Of a DNA stretch of 23,880 nucleotides, positions 5,330 through 15,500 are shown in pieces. This stretch comes from a virus: IMG/VR virus record IMGVR_UViG_3300042465_003951, positions 1 to 23,880 of that record; one strand, given 5' to 3'. Under the pieces are notes generated by a model that was given only the letters and a program-made list of their open reading frames with translations, was not told the origin of the DNA and did not search any database. How positions within the stretch are numbered: position 1 is the stretch's first letter; every line of letters begins with the position of its first letter. The position numbers were made by a program, and so were the translations under genes.

Positions 5330-8115
5330 TATAATAAACCTAATTTAACTCTAGGTACTCCGCCACTGTATACAATAATATTATTTGGAGTAATTAAAAT
5401 ACCATCTCCGTTAGCGTTGGCAGTACTACCTACTTTAATTGTACCAGTTACTGTTAAACTACCAGTATTGGTTTGAATTGCTTCAAGCGTACCAGCCTTA
5501 AAGTAACTTATATAAGGAATACTCCAGGTAGTAGTAGTACTACCTCCTGCAGGGGTTACCCCATCTGTTTGAAATTGTGCGTTGCCAGAATTATCAGCTA
5601 TTGAAACTGGTGAAAGTGACCATACTTCAGGACTGCCATCACGAGCAGTTGGTGCTGCTCCATTTGCTGTCTGAGTTGGGGCGGTAACAAACGTAGTAGC
5701 GGCGGGAAAAGACTTATACGCTCTATGAGTAGATGCACCCGAAGATCCAGGAACAGTAGAGTTTTGACCCGCCCTAGACTTACTAAAAGTTTGTGTTTGT
5801 GTAGTAGCAAAGGACACTCCGGTGGAACTTTTACCAGTTATAGTATATGTAATTGCAGAACTATCTGCACCTGCAAGTACTCCACTATGTTGACCTATAG
5901 TTGCAAATGTACCACTATCACTAATACTGCCTACAACTATATTATTAGGTGTACCAGTACTAAAAGTCCACGTACCGTTTGAAGTACCTACTCCGTCATA
6001 CGAAAGTTCGTTAGCACCTTCATATACACGTAGTTGAGTACCGCTATTTGTATATGAGGTAACATTACCGTCTTTATCTGCTGGAAACGGATGAAACCCG
6101 TTACTAAGAACTGGGTTTATTGCTGAGTTACCTGTCTCACCATGTGTTCCGATAATTCGTTTAGCAGTGCTAGTAGTACTGCTATTGGTGTATGTAACAG
6201 TTTCGTAGTTCCATAGATATTTATTGGTTATGGTGGTAACAGGTGGAGTAGTTACCCATACAGTTGGTTCCACAGTATTACTACTACTCACTGCAAAATA
6301 CTCAACAACAGAACTAATACCTACACCATCTGCAGAAAACGTTCCAATTATTGCAGCAACTGAGTTTGTTGGCGACCCAGAGCTATATCCTATAGCTTCA
6401 TAGTTCCATAAATATTTTAGTGTAGCGGTTGTGGTTGCTAAAGTTGTTGTCCACCCAGCTGTAGCTGCAGTAACACCAGATGCACTAGCAGAAGCTAGAT
6501 AATAATTGGTAACTGAAGTAACACTAATACCTGGAGCACCTTTATATACAATAGTAACAAACTGTGTGTCTAGTAGTGTTGCTCCGCTAACAGTTGCTTG
6601 ATTATACATTCTTGCCGTGTAACTAGATTTTCCAGAAGTACTTGCGGGAGTTAGTGTAATAACAGCACTTGCTGTATCTGTTGCAGTTGTAGCTTGGGCA
6701 TCACCATTTGCAGTAACAGTTATCCATCCATAGTTAGACGTAACATTACCATCATATTTTCTGCCTTGAAAAGTAATAGATGAGTATGTACCAGTAGTAG
6801 CAGCATCTGGCGCATCTTTAACAATTACAGGAGTATTTGTTACTATATCATATACTAAAGATGATGCCCCTACTACTCCATCTAAAGATTTATTAACATT
6901 AAATCTTTTAGTAATACTTGTGTAACCAGCCTTGCTGGCAGTAATATCTATATAACCGGATATAGCAGATAAAGCTGTTACGGTTTGAGTACGATTAACG
7001 GGGGTACCACTAGCTGTAGAATTAATATTTGATTTTACAGCTGAAAATGTCCAATTAGCACTATCATCTGTGGCGCCAATAAACACACTCATAGTAGTTT
7101 CTGCGCCTGCAAAACTAGCTACTACACCTGCACTATTTGCAGGAACAGTTGCAGTTTCGTTACTTAGTACGGCAGTAACAGTATCTGTGCCGTCAAAAAC
7201 TACAGGTATAAATTGTTCATCAATCTTACTAGCTGTCCCGCCTGCTAAATAAAGCTCTACTTTTAGACTTGTAATATTTGATGAACTTGGAGTATAAGTA
7301 TAACTTGATTGATCTGATGCAGAAGTATAGCTTGCTGTAGCACTACCATTTTCATATATTTTAAATCTACCGGCATAAAGAGCAGGAGTTGTTGTACCTA
7401 CTGCAAAATATCCGTATACAACGATACTTGCTGGATTTAAAACACCTAATTTACTTTTTTGAATAGCTGCTGCTGAAACAACTAAACCGTACGCGGTTGC
7501 ATTTTGTCCATCATTAACAACTGCCATAACAATTGTTTTCTCAAGGGGCGTAGATATTCCTGTACCTGTTACGCTTAGTTTAACAGTTACAGAAGTAGTT
7601 GACAATGTAGCTGGTTTTACGCTTATAGAAGCAGTACCAGTAGCTGTAGTTGAAACGCCATCAAGCAGCGTTCCATTGGTAATTGTCCAAGTATACGCTG
7701 GGCTAGCAATGCCGTTTAGTACTGCCGTTAAAGCAACAGAAGTTGGAGTAAATGCAGTACCTGCACTATTTTTTACAAAAGCACTATATCCTGAGATATC
7801 AATTGATTGTGCAGATGCTGCGGTTGGGGTAGCAGTTAGTTGACTAGAAATAGTAAATACTTCTTGTTCGATATCACTAATAAAAGCGTATCTTACATAA
7901 TAAGGCGTACCTGCTGTTAGGTTTGGAATAACAATAGACAAACTTAATCCGTCAAATACTTTATTAGCATTTGACGGAACAAAGTTAATAGTAGTACTGC
8001 ACCATACAATTACTTTTACTAGATCATCCCTTATGTCAGAAGTTCTAATCGTGTCGTATGGTGTGTCTAATTTTAATATTAAGGAATTAACACCTGCAGA
8101 TAAAGTTGCTGCCAT
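5329..8115 (-). CDS. Tail fibre / central fibre protein with repeated Ig-like modules
   Basis: A 928-residue, Ser/Thr/Ala/Val-rich protein. Residues 1-95 look like an FN3 domain (LTAGTPYYVRYAFISD). From 100 on come Ig-like modules, including two related ones at about 310-415 (TDTVTAVLSNETATVPANS...) and 665-785 (GEGANPVLSNGF-like, 'QLRVYEGANELSYDGVG', 'TQTFSKSRAG'), and a tandem pair carrying KYLWNYE at 567-573 and 632-638. The last 50 residues ('TGSLTVTGTIKVG', 'GVPRVKLGLL') resemble the extreme C-terminus of lambda gpJ-family proteins. It probably extends the tail tip and contacts the receptor. Shine-Dalgarno AAAGGA overlaps the end of the tip gene; TAATG overlap with the next gene. Exact receptor role unknown. 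Confidence 0.72.
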   Translation of the reverse strand: MAATLSAGVNSLILKLDTPYDTIRTSDIRDDLVKVIVWCSTTINFVPSNANKVFDGLSLSIVIPNLTAGTPYYVRYAFISDIEQEVFTISSQLTATPTAASAQSIDISGYSAFVKNSAGTAFTPTSVALTAVLNGIASPAYTWTITNGTLLDGVSTTATGTASISVKPATLSTTSVTVKLSVTGTGISTPLEKTIVMAVVNDGQNATAYGLVVSAAAIQKSKLGVLNPASIVVYGYFAVGTTTPALYAGRFKIYENGSATASYTSASDQSSYTYTPSSSNITSLKVELYLAGGTASKIDEQFIPVVFDGTDTVTAVLSNETATVPANSAGVVASFAGAETTMSVFIGATDDSANWTFSAVKSNINSTASGTPVNRTQTVTALSAISGYIDITASKAGYTSITKRFNVNKSLDGVVGASSLVYDIVTNTPVIVKDAPDAATTGTYSSITFQGRKYDGNVTSNYGWITVTANGDAQATTATDTASAVITLTPASTSGKSSYTARMYNQATVSGATLLDTQFVTIVYKGAPGISVTSVTNYYLASASASGVTAATAGWTTTLATTTATLKYLWNYEAIGYSSGSPTNSVAAIIGTFSADGVGISSVVEYFAVSSSNTVEPTVWVTTPPVTTITNKYLWNYETVTYTNSSTTSTAKRIIGTHGETGNSAINPVLSNGFHPFPADKDGNVTSYTNSGTQLRVYEGANELSYDGVGTSNGTWTFSTGTPNNIVVGSISDSGTFATIGQHSGVLAGADSSAITYTITGKSSTGVSFATTQTQTFSKSRAGQNSTVPGSSGASTHRAYKSFPAATTFVTAPTQTANGAAPTARDGSPEVWSLSPVSIADNSGNAQFQTDGVTPAGGSTTTTWSIPYISYFKAGTLEAIQTNTGSLTVTGTIKVGSTANANGDGILITPNNIIVYSGGVPRVKLGLL
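6130..6519 (-). repeat. Tandem 65-residue WNYE repeats in the fibre gene
   Basis: Residues about 533-662 of the 928-residue fibre protein are two copies of one unit: a Tyr/Ala/Ser start (YYLASAS, YFAVSSS), a Trp-Thr-Thr segment, KYLWNYE, a Tyr-Thr/Ser strand and IIGT with a Gly loop. The WNYE motifs are 65 residues apart. I have seen this unit in fibres of unrelated phages, so it is a mobile fibre module by memory of the family. Confidence 0.75.
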
Positions 8116-8124
8116 ATTTATCCT

Positions 8125-11100
8125 TTAAACAATTGTTTTAATTAGTATAGACGCCAACGCACTAGTGCTACTATAGTTGTCGTGAATATCTACAGTTCTG
8201 CAGGCTACTCGGTAGTTTATTCCTGCTTCTGATAATCGTGGGGTCGTAAAATCTAATAAACTCTGTCGAGTTGCACCAGTTGACGTTACTACTTTTATTT
8301 GATTTGTATTATCTGGAATTAAATCCCAGAAATCTGTTGTACCACTGTCTCTATATACTCTGTACTCATAGTGCTTAAATAAAGCAGTATTAATGGGAGT
8401 ATTAGATATGGCGCTTATATCTAAGAAGTGAGTATTAAGATCAAGGTATATACTATCGACAGTTGAATAAGTTCTAAAAGTACCTACTGTGTGAGTAAAC
8501 TCAGTAGACCAGGGGCCTGTTCTGCCATCTGTTGTTACGTATCTTACTTTTATTTTATATACTTGACCTTTTTCTACTCCAGATATGTAGATGGAACCAG
8601 AGTTATATTTTTCTTTAAAAGTAGTAGCATTTATAAGTGTACTAGTACTCTGCAAGTAATAACTGCATTCAATCATTTCTGTACCTTTAGGTAGTTCTTG
8701 AGGATTAGTATAACTTATTTTTATTCTTTGTTCGTAGATACCAGTAGAAAGTAATTTAGCGGCAGACTCGTCACTTACAATTAAACTAATGTTAGGTACG
8801 TCTGTAGAAGTAAAACTATTACGTAGTTCTGTACCAGGTAAAGTAATTTTTGTTTCAAAAACTGTACTTGCTGTTAGAGTCGTATAATCAGTAAAAATGT
8901 TGTAAGAGCTACTAACTCCATAATCAACTAAAGTGATTGATGCAGATTTATTTGAGCTAGGTTCAATACTTAATACAAGTAAATCTTGTGACTCTTGTCC
9001 TAGTTCCCCAAACATAAACAGATCACTACTATTTATCTGTACAGAAGTTGCTGCTACTAGTATTTTAACACTAGTATAGTAACCTGAAGATAATGCGGTT
9101 TTATCTATTTCTCTCTCAACACTAGCTCCCGCTGACGATCTTACTCTAATAGTATAGCGTTTAGAAATATCAATATATACTTGCTCGTCTAGAATAAATT
9201 CGGTGGCGCTTATGCGATTTTTAATTCTGCCAGTTCCGCCACCCCACATAGGTACGTCATGACTTACTTTTACACGATCTCCACGATTACAAACCAAATA
9301 TTCAATATCTGTATTTAATCTGTATGCTTCTGGACGCAATTTTGCTTGCGCAAAATGCCAACGAGCATGGTCAATTACTAATGATTTTTTTGTAACTCCA
9401 GGTAATTGAATACTTTCAAATAATTCAGCATTACTTTCAGATTTTCCTGCATTATATACAATAACTTCTGCTTGTTGATAATCTTGATCTTCGTCAATAT
9501 AAGTTACTTTTAAACCATCTGGCATTTTAACTAATGCTTTTGATGATTCAAATCCCCAACTATTATGTGGAGTAAAGTGTTGTACAATATTGGGCTTAGG
9601 TTCGTCAATTACTACTGACCACTTACCGTCTACCATAGCAGGGCTTGCTCTACCAGCAGCACAAATATCTCGCAATACTTCTAATATGCTACGTTGTGAA
9701 GCTAATATACTGTTATAAGTAAAACCTTTTGTAGTGCAATAACTATGCCAGTATTGTATTTGTGTTAAATCTACTTTAGTACTAACGTCTACATCTTTTA
9801 CTCTTTGAGGATTAGCGGGATGTTTTAGAATAAATAAAAATAAATCTGCAGGGTTATTAGTTGTGTTCGTTATCCATGCGCTACCGTTCCATGAAGGTGC
9901 CCATGTTTGCACAACGGCATTAATACCTTCAATTTGTCCATTAAGCTGGTCATTTGCTTTAATTTTTAAAGCAGTTCCTGCAAGACTACAATTAACTGGT
10001 TCCTTAATAGGAAACATATTACGTAAAAAAGTAGTTTGTAATAATATTACCTGTGCATAGATCTGAGCTTTAGCATAGCCGTTAGCTGCTTTTGTCCACT
10101 CAGCATCAGCACCAGTTTTTCTGCGAACTCTAACTTGAACTTCGTTATAGGAGTTTAATCCATAATAAGTTTTATTTACTGTAAATGCGTCTTTTTTAAC
10201 TGTACCATCTCCAAGTCCAAAATCTTGCCAAGTTGTCCAAGGCCCGGCCCCGTCTTTTACTTGAATCTCAATAGCTACAAAAACAGATTCTTCTTTTCCA
10301 GATTCTTTGCCCTCTGCAAAAATTCTACGCAAACCTTGTGGAAGATGTAATGAAACAGTAAATTGACTAACTGGCACTACGGCCCCACTAGTATTAGTAG
10401 TTGGCGGACCACTGCTTGCAGTTATAAAGGGACCGTACGTACCTTCTGTTAGTACTGCATTATACTGGCCTGGACAAGTTAAAGTAAGCCCGCTGGCAAC
10501 TACTTTTACGTCTTGACCGTAGATGGCATTAAAATCTAGTATTTGCTGTGCAGTAGGAGCAGTTTTTCTATCTAAAGTTACTGGGGGTACTGGTAGTATA
10601 TAATCTGTTAATGCAACGTTACCAATTTTTAAAGTTGCGGCATCAATGTTAAGGGGGCCGTACCCCCAAAGTAACAACATTGACAGGTAACTTTCAGTGT
10701 CATTTTCATAAGTAAGATAGTTAACGGCGCCAAGTGGTGGAGTATATTTAATTTTACCTAAAACTACTGGGATAGCGTCATATGGATGTATTTGGTTAGC
10801 GCCGCCCGTAACCATGTACTGCTGAATAGTAGATCCAGGACTATTAATATCAGGAGGACGAATAGGTGCAATAGCATTAATTAATGCTCCGCCTGCAATT
10901 GTAAAAGCAATAGTAGTAGCAGCATTAGCTACTAACATAGAAGTAGTTACAGCCGCTCCGCCAGCAGCCGCGGTTGCAGCAGCAGCCGTATACCCCGTCA
11001 CTTGTCCTGCTAAATATGGCGCAACATATGCTACTATTAAAGTAAGTATTAATCTTCCTGTATTGCCTTTTCCAGGTACTGCACGATATTCAACACGATC

Positions 11101-11697
11101 TGTGTCTTTTAAAGCAGTAGTATGCCACTTTGTTGGATCTGCTACAACACCGTTAACCAGAATAGTAATTTTGCTTGCTAGTTCATCAGCAATCTTATAT
11201 TCAAATTTAACCCAGGAGGCTAGCTTATCTAAAGTTGTTCCTGGTAAAATAGGTACGGTAAAACGCTCAGTACGTAGTGGATGTGGCACTACGTTTAAAA
11301 TTGCACTTTTGTTTTCACTGTACTTATAAAATCCTGTAATACGGTTCTTCCAACCCACAGACTCAAAAGATTCTATTGCGCTATCGCGACGATCACGCGC
11401 ATGCAAAAAATGAGTACTGCTAACAGCAATACCCATATGTGATTCTACACCTAAAATATTAAATAGTACAATGCAACCTTCTGTTGGAGTATCTATTTTT
11501 TCCCAGCCTTCTTTGTACTGGGCGAGCAAATCACGCATCTGCTCAGCGTCGTCAGCTTCGTAATTAGTACTAAAATTAGGTAGATCTATATTATATTCTT
11601 GCTTATAAACAAGACGAACTAATCCCCAGCAATCAATGCCGTTTGTATCTCTGCCCTTATCTAGGAAAGGTATCCCTATATACTTATTATTCCACAT
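8125..11697 (-). CDS. Tail tip protein: NlpC/P60 hydrolase, I-like and J-like parts fused
   Basis: This 1,190-residue protein combines what lambda encodes as K, I and J. Residues 1-130 are an NlpC/P60 papain-like peptidase with Cys23 (GIDCWGL), His87 (ESHMGI) and a third polar residue His99 (FLHAR), so it looks catalytically intact and would cut peptidoglycan cross-links during entry. Residues about 134-215 resemble the ubiquitin-like gpI domain ('TTALKDTDRVEYRAVPGKG'), followed by an Ala/Gly-rich hydrophobic stretch (215-280). From about 285 (INAIAPIRPP, then IPVVLGKIKYTPPLGA) to the end it looks like the gpJ hub and FN3-like domains; a C-terminal receptor-binding extension of full gpJ is missing and probably lies in the next gene. 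TAATG overlap with the DUF1833 gene. Confidence 0.87.
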   Translation of the reverse strand: MWNNKYIGIPFLDKGRDTNGIDCWGLVRLVYKQEYNIDLPNFSTNYEADDAEQMRDLLAQYKEGWEKIDTPTEGCIVLFNILGVESHMGIAVSSTHFLHARDRRDSAIESFESVGWKNRITGFYKYSENKSAILNVVPHPLRTERFTVPILPGTTLDKLASWVKFEYKIADELASKITILVNGVVADPTKWHTTALKDTDRVEYRAVPGKGNTGRLILTLIVAYVAPYLAGQVTGYTAAAATAAAGGAAVTTSMLVANAATTIAFTIAGGALINAIAPIRPPDINSPGSTIQQYMVTGGANQIHPYDAIPVVLGKIKYTPPLGAVNYLTYENDTESYLSMLLLWGYGPLNIDAATLKIGNVALTDYILPVPPVTLDRKTAPTAQQILDFNAIYGQDVKVVASGLTLTCPGQYNAVLTEGTYGPFITASSGPPTTNTSGAVVPVSQFTVSLHLPQGLRRIFAEGKESGKEESVFVAIEIQVKDGAGPWTTWQDFGLGDGTVKKDAFTVNKTYYGLNSYNEVQVRVRRKTGADAEWTKAANGYAKAQIYAQVILLQTTFLRNMFPIKEPVNCSLAGTALKIKANDQLNGQIEGINAVVQTWAPSWNGSAWITNTTNNPADLFLFILKHPANPQRVKDVDVSTKVDLTQIQYWHSYCTTKGFTYNSILASQRSILEVLRDICAAGRASPAMVDGKWSVVIDEPKPNIVQHFTPHNSWGFESSKALVKMPDGLKVTYIDEDQDYQQAEVIVYNAGKSESNAELFESIQLPGVTKKSLVIDHARWHFAQAKLRPEAYRLNTDIEYLVCNRGDRVKVSHDVPMWGGGTGRIKNRISATEFILDEQVYIDISKRYTIRVRSSAGASVEREIDKTALSSGYYTSVKILVAATSVQINSSDLFMFGELGQESQDLLVLSIEPSSNKSASITLVDYGVSSSYNIFTDYTTLTASTVFETKITLPGTELRNSFTSTDVPNISLIVSDESAAKLLSTGIYEQRIKISYTNPQELPKGTEMIECSYYLQSTSTLINATTFKEKYNSGSIYISGVEKGQVYKIKVRYVTTDGRTGPWSTEFTHTVGTFRTYSTVDSIYLDLNTHFLDISAISNTPINTALFKHYEYRVYRDSGTTDFWDLIPDNTNQIKVVTSTGATRQSLLDFTTPRLSEAGINYRVACRTVDIHDNYSSTSALASILIKTIV

Positions 11698-12218
11698 TAG
11701 AACATCCCTGGAAAATATGCTGGAGTAAATGAATGCATTGGGAACGGTTCACGCTCATAATCGATCATTGATAAATCAGCTGTTACTGAGTCAGCATTGT
11801 AGCTAAAACTACTAATATAAAAACCGTTAAAAGTGGCTTCTACTGTGTCAGGTGTTTTTGATAGTACCAGTTCCATCTTTACTTTAGGTGGACCTACAAT
11901 AGTTCTAACTATAGGTATTACATATTTAGTAACATCTCGCAAAACTATTGAACATCTTGGAGCTTGTGCCTCTTCTTCAGTAGGTAGTGAAATTTCCATT
12001 GGTAGAAACATAAAGTCTTGACTACGGCTTGTTACACCATACATTACTTCATCTGCAGTCTCACTAATGCGCTTTGTAAAGCCGTCGGCAAGTCTGGTTA
12101 CAACGGTAGTTCCATCTGCGGGGTCGTACACAGTCAATAAAAATAATAAGTCACTATCAGCTTCAGGCGAAAATATAGCCTTAATAGCTTCCGGTGACAT
12201 TGTCGTTAATCTACTCAT
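11697..12218 (-). CDS. DUF1833-like minor tail protein (gpL-like position)
   Basis: A 173-residue protein. The N-terminal helix (MSPEAIKAIFSPEADSD), the following strands 'LLFLLTVYDP' and the ending 'YEREPFPMHSFTPAYFPGMF' are what I remember of DUF1833 proteins, which stand between the distal tail protein and the NlpC/J-type tip genes in many siphophages; the terminal Phe-Pro-Gly-x-Phe is especially telling. It is probably part of the tail tip and a beta-barrel hub relative of lambda gpL, but the iron-sulfur cysteines of gpL are not present (one Cys only). It is coupled to neighbours by ATGA upstream and TAATG downstream overlaps. Confidence 0.75.
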   Translation of the reverse strand: MSRLTTMSPEAIKAIFSPEADSDLLFLLTVYDPADGTTVVTRLADGFTKRISETADEVMYGVTSRSQDFMFLPMEISLPTEEEAQAPRCSIVLRDVTKYVIPIVRTIVGPPKVKMELVLSKTPDTVEATFNGFYISSFSYNADSVTADLSMIDYEREPFPMHSFTPAYFPGMF

Positions 12219-12580
12219 GGTAATATTTCAAACTGTAAAGACACGTTACAATAACCTGGGGCAAGGTACGCAGCATTAAAAAGCGCACCATCTCCTTGAG
12301 GTACTATACGTGCTTCTACTACAGTACCTTTGCGTGGGTGTGGAAATCCAAATCTAGCTGTACCGCGTAATGTATTTGTAATCCACGTCTCTAAAGTTCC
12401 TACTTGTACATTTGTCATAATAAAGGTTAGTTGCATAGTATCAGATCTGCGACCACGATATCTTTGTTTTGCAGGGCCAGCATCCATAGGAGTCCTTAAT
12501 ATAAGTGCTCCTATAGATTCTGAAAAACCTTTTTGAGGTACTTGTGGAAGTGTTGGCTCCCAAATATAGCTATATGCCAT
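12215..12580 (-). CDS. Minor tail protein at the distal tail end (gpM-like position)
   Basis: A 121-residue, beta-rich protein placed directly after the tape measure, where lambda has gpM. The visible core is 'RYRGRRSDTMQLTFIMTN', then 'TLRGTARFGFPHPRKGTVVEARIVP' and the terminal strand 'CNVSLQFEILP'; this looks like the small beta-sandwich proteins that join tail tube to tip. Naming by lambda analogy rests on gene order, not on clear sequence identity. It overlaps the next start as ATGA. Shine-Dalgarno GGAG is six bases from the ATG. Confidence 0.65.
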   Translation of the reverse strand: MAYSYIWEPTLPQVPQKGFSESIGALILRTPMDAGPAKQRYRGRRSDTMQLTFIMTNVQVGTLETWITNTLRGTARFGFPHPRKGTVVEARIVPQGDGALFNAAYLAPGYCNVSLQFEILP

Positions 12581-12582
12581 AA

Positions 12583-15500
12583 TTATCTCCTAATTAACTG
12601 AGGCTGAAGTCCGAAAGTTCCGCGTATTGCTTTTTGTGAAGCACTACCATTTCTAGAAATTTCACCTGCAGTCATATCCCCTATAACAACTTCGATTTTA
12701 CGGTTGCCTCGGCTGTCAACAGTTTCTTTAGTTTCTGCTTGTGCCGTAGAATAGTTGTTAACAACTACATCAACATTTCCACCACCACCTGCGCGAACTC
12801 CAAGGTTACCGTTACTATCACGCTTTAGGGGCATGATGGCTTCTGGTCCTGCTTCACCCATTAAACCTGTACCTTGTGCAAACTTAAATAATGTTGGAGA
12901 AGCTACTACAGAGTTAGTAAACATTCCGCCTTTAGCAAAAGTTTGAAGCCCTGTGTCAAATACGTTACCCTTTGCAGAAGGTACATATCCTGCCTGAGTG
13001 CCTGTCATAGAACCTGTATTACCCATGTTTCCAAAAATACTACCAATGAAATTCATAAATCCTGGTTTAAATGCGGCTGACATCATTATAGCTTGTTGCT
13101 GCATTTCGTAACGAATTAAACCTTCAATAAAACTGTCTATCATACCTTTAAAGTTAAGCTTACCAGTTTTAGTAAATTCGATAACAGCATCTGCCATACC
13201 CTCAAAACTGTTTTTAAGTATGTCTCCGTATTTAAGTTGTCTGTCAGTTAAATAGTCATCTAAACTTTTGGTTTTTTGTTTTGCTTCGTATACTTTATTT
13301 ATTCCTTCAACTTCTGCTAAATAAGCATAAGTAGCTGCCTCTCTTTTAGCATTAATAGAGTCAATATTACCAGAATTTTTAGGATCAAGTGCTTGTTTTG
13401 CTAAGTCTAATTGCGTTGCAAGTAAGCTATTTTGTAACTGCTGTAACTTAATGTCACGCTCTTTCATTGTTTGCATTCTATTAATTGTTAAAAGCTGTTC
13501 GCGATAGTTATCTGTAGTAATTACCCCTAAGTCAAGTTGATTTTGCAGAACTTCTTTTTGTATATCAACTAAAGTATTTTCGGTTTCATTTCGTATGCGT
13601 GTTAAGTTTACTTGGCTCTCTAAACTTTGAATAATTTGATCCATTGTTTGTAAACTGACGGCTAATGTATTTTCACGAGTACGTTCTGCAGTTGCCGTTT
13701 TAGTAGTAGTTACAAATAGATTGTCTGCAGTTTGCAGCTGTCTTCTAGTATTCTCCTCAGTTCTTAGAGCTATATCGTAAATTTCCCACCATTTTTCTTG
13801 TTCTGCTTTTTTCTCAACAACAAGTGTAACAGCTAATTCTTTATAACTGTCTAAAGTATTGAGGCCGCGCTTAAGAGAATCTTCTTGTTGAATATATGCC
13901 TCTATTATAGCCTGTTGATCTGCTAAACTACTGTTTCTAAAAACCTGGCTTTTCATTTCTTCTTCTTTAGTAGCAGTTACGTTCTTTAGTATATCTTCAA
14001 CAGTTTTCCTAGTCTTATCATAAGTAAGTTGAACACCAGTTACTTCAGCAGCAAGAATATTTGATTTTTTCTGATCTTGTAATTGAGCAACTTGTGCCAT
14101 AGTACCTTGTTGTTCTTGCATAGCTTTTAAAGATTCAGGTGATTTTTGTATATCTCCTGCTTTAATACTTTTGCTAATATTAGTACTGCTAAGTAGTTTC
14201 ATTCTAGAATCTATTTCAGATATTCTTGTATCTGATTTTACTGATTCAGCTGCTCGAGCACTTTTATCGTCTTTTAAAAGAGCTAAAGCTGCATCTCTTC
14301 TAGTTTCTATAAATTGCTTTTCACTTTGTAAACGGCTTAATTCCATTTCCTTAATTAAACGTTGAGTTTCAGTTATTTGACTAATCTGTAAGTCAATTTT
14401 TTGATTTTCAAGTCGAGCCCCAAGCTTTGCTGTTTCTGCTGTTTGAGGCAATTTATCTAGCAAGTTCTTTTGTGAACTCAGAACTGTTTCCGCCATTTTA
14501 CGAGTAAAACTGCCTTCAATAAGCTCAAAGCCTTTTTCAATTGAAGCTTTTGCTGCCGCTTCAAAATTCTTGCTTAAAGCTAGCATTTCTTGTCTGGTTG
14601 CGTCTAATTTGCTTTTTGCTTCTGCTGAAGCTCCTTTTGCTTTACTAAGTGCTGGGCTATCGACATTAGAGGGAGCTTCTAATCTTCTAGAATTAGGATT
14701 AAACTCTAGTCCGTAGCCGGCAAGATTACGTTGCCCAGCTCTTAGTTTTTCAATTTTAGCTTCTGATTCCGTAAGTTGTGATTCATAACTTTTTGCAGTA
14801 TTTATTAAAGCAATATATGCATCACGATTTTGCATAATAATTGCTTGTGATTCTGGGGCAAGCAATTTAATTTTACTAATATCAGTTAGTAAATCTCTTA
14901 ATGTAGCTAAATTTGCTATAGGGTCTTTTAATGCTTCTGCAAAATTAAATCCTTGTGTGGCTAAATCTTTTCCAAAAACTGAGAGTGCGTCTTTTTGTAT
15001 TAAAGTATTAGACAAGTCTGTGTAGCTTTTTTGTAACCCTACAAAACCATCCTTAACTCCTGATAATACTGCACTAGTTTTTTGCCCTGCTTTAGAAGCA
15101 TATTCAAATACATCTGCTATTTCTGCACCAACTGCAGTCAATCTACTAGTACTCATGCTACTTAAAGACTGTTTAATAGTATCTTCAGTAAGCTCACTAA
15201 CATTTAATATATCTTTTAATCTTTCTCTTGTGTCTTCTTGCATAGAAGGATCTAAAATACCTTTTAATCCTTTTGATAGTTGCTTACCTAGACTTTTTGC
15301 AAAATCATCTTGCATACTTTGTCCAAAAAAGCCTTTAATGCTATCTACAGTATTGTCCCAACGATTAGCTTCTTTATTGGCTTGTTTAAAACTTTCAGCG
15401 GTTTCTTTAAGGTTTTCAGATAAGTTCTGAAAAGAAGTAGCCATAGCTATAACCGAAGCTGTAGACAGTGAGTTTTTATATTTATCATGACTAGCAGTTA

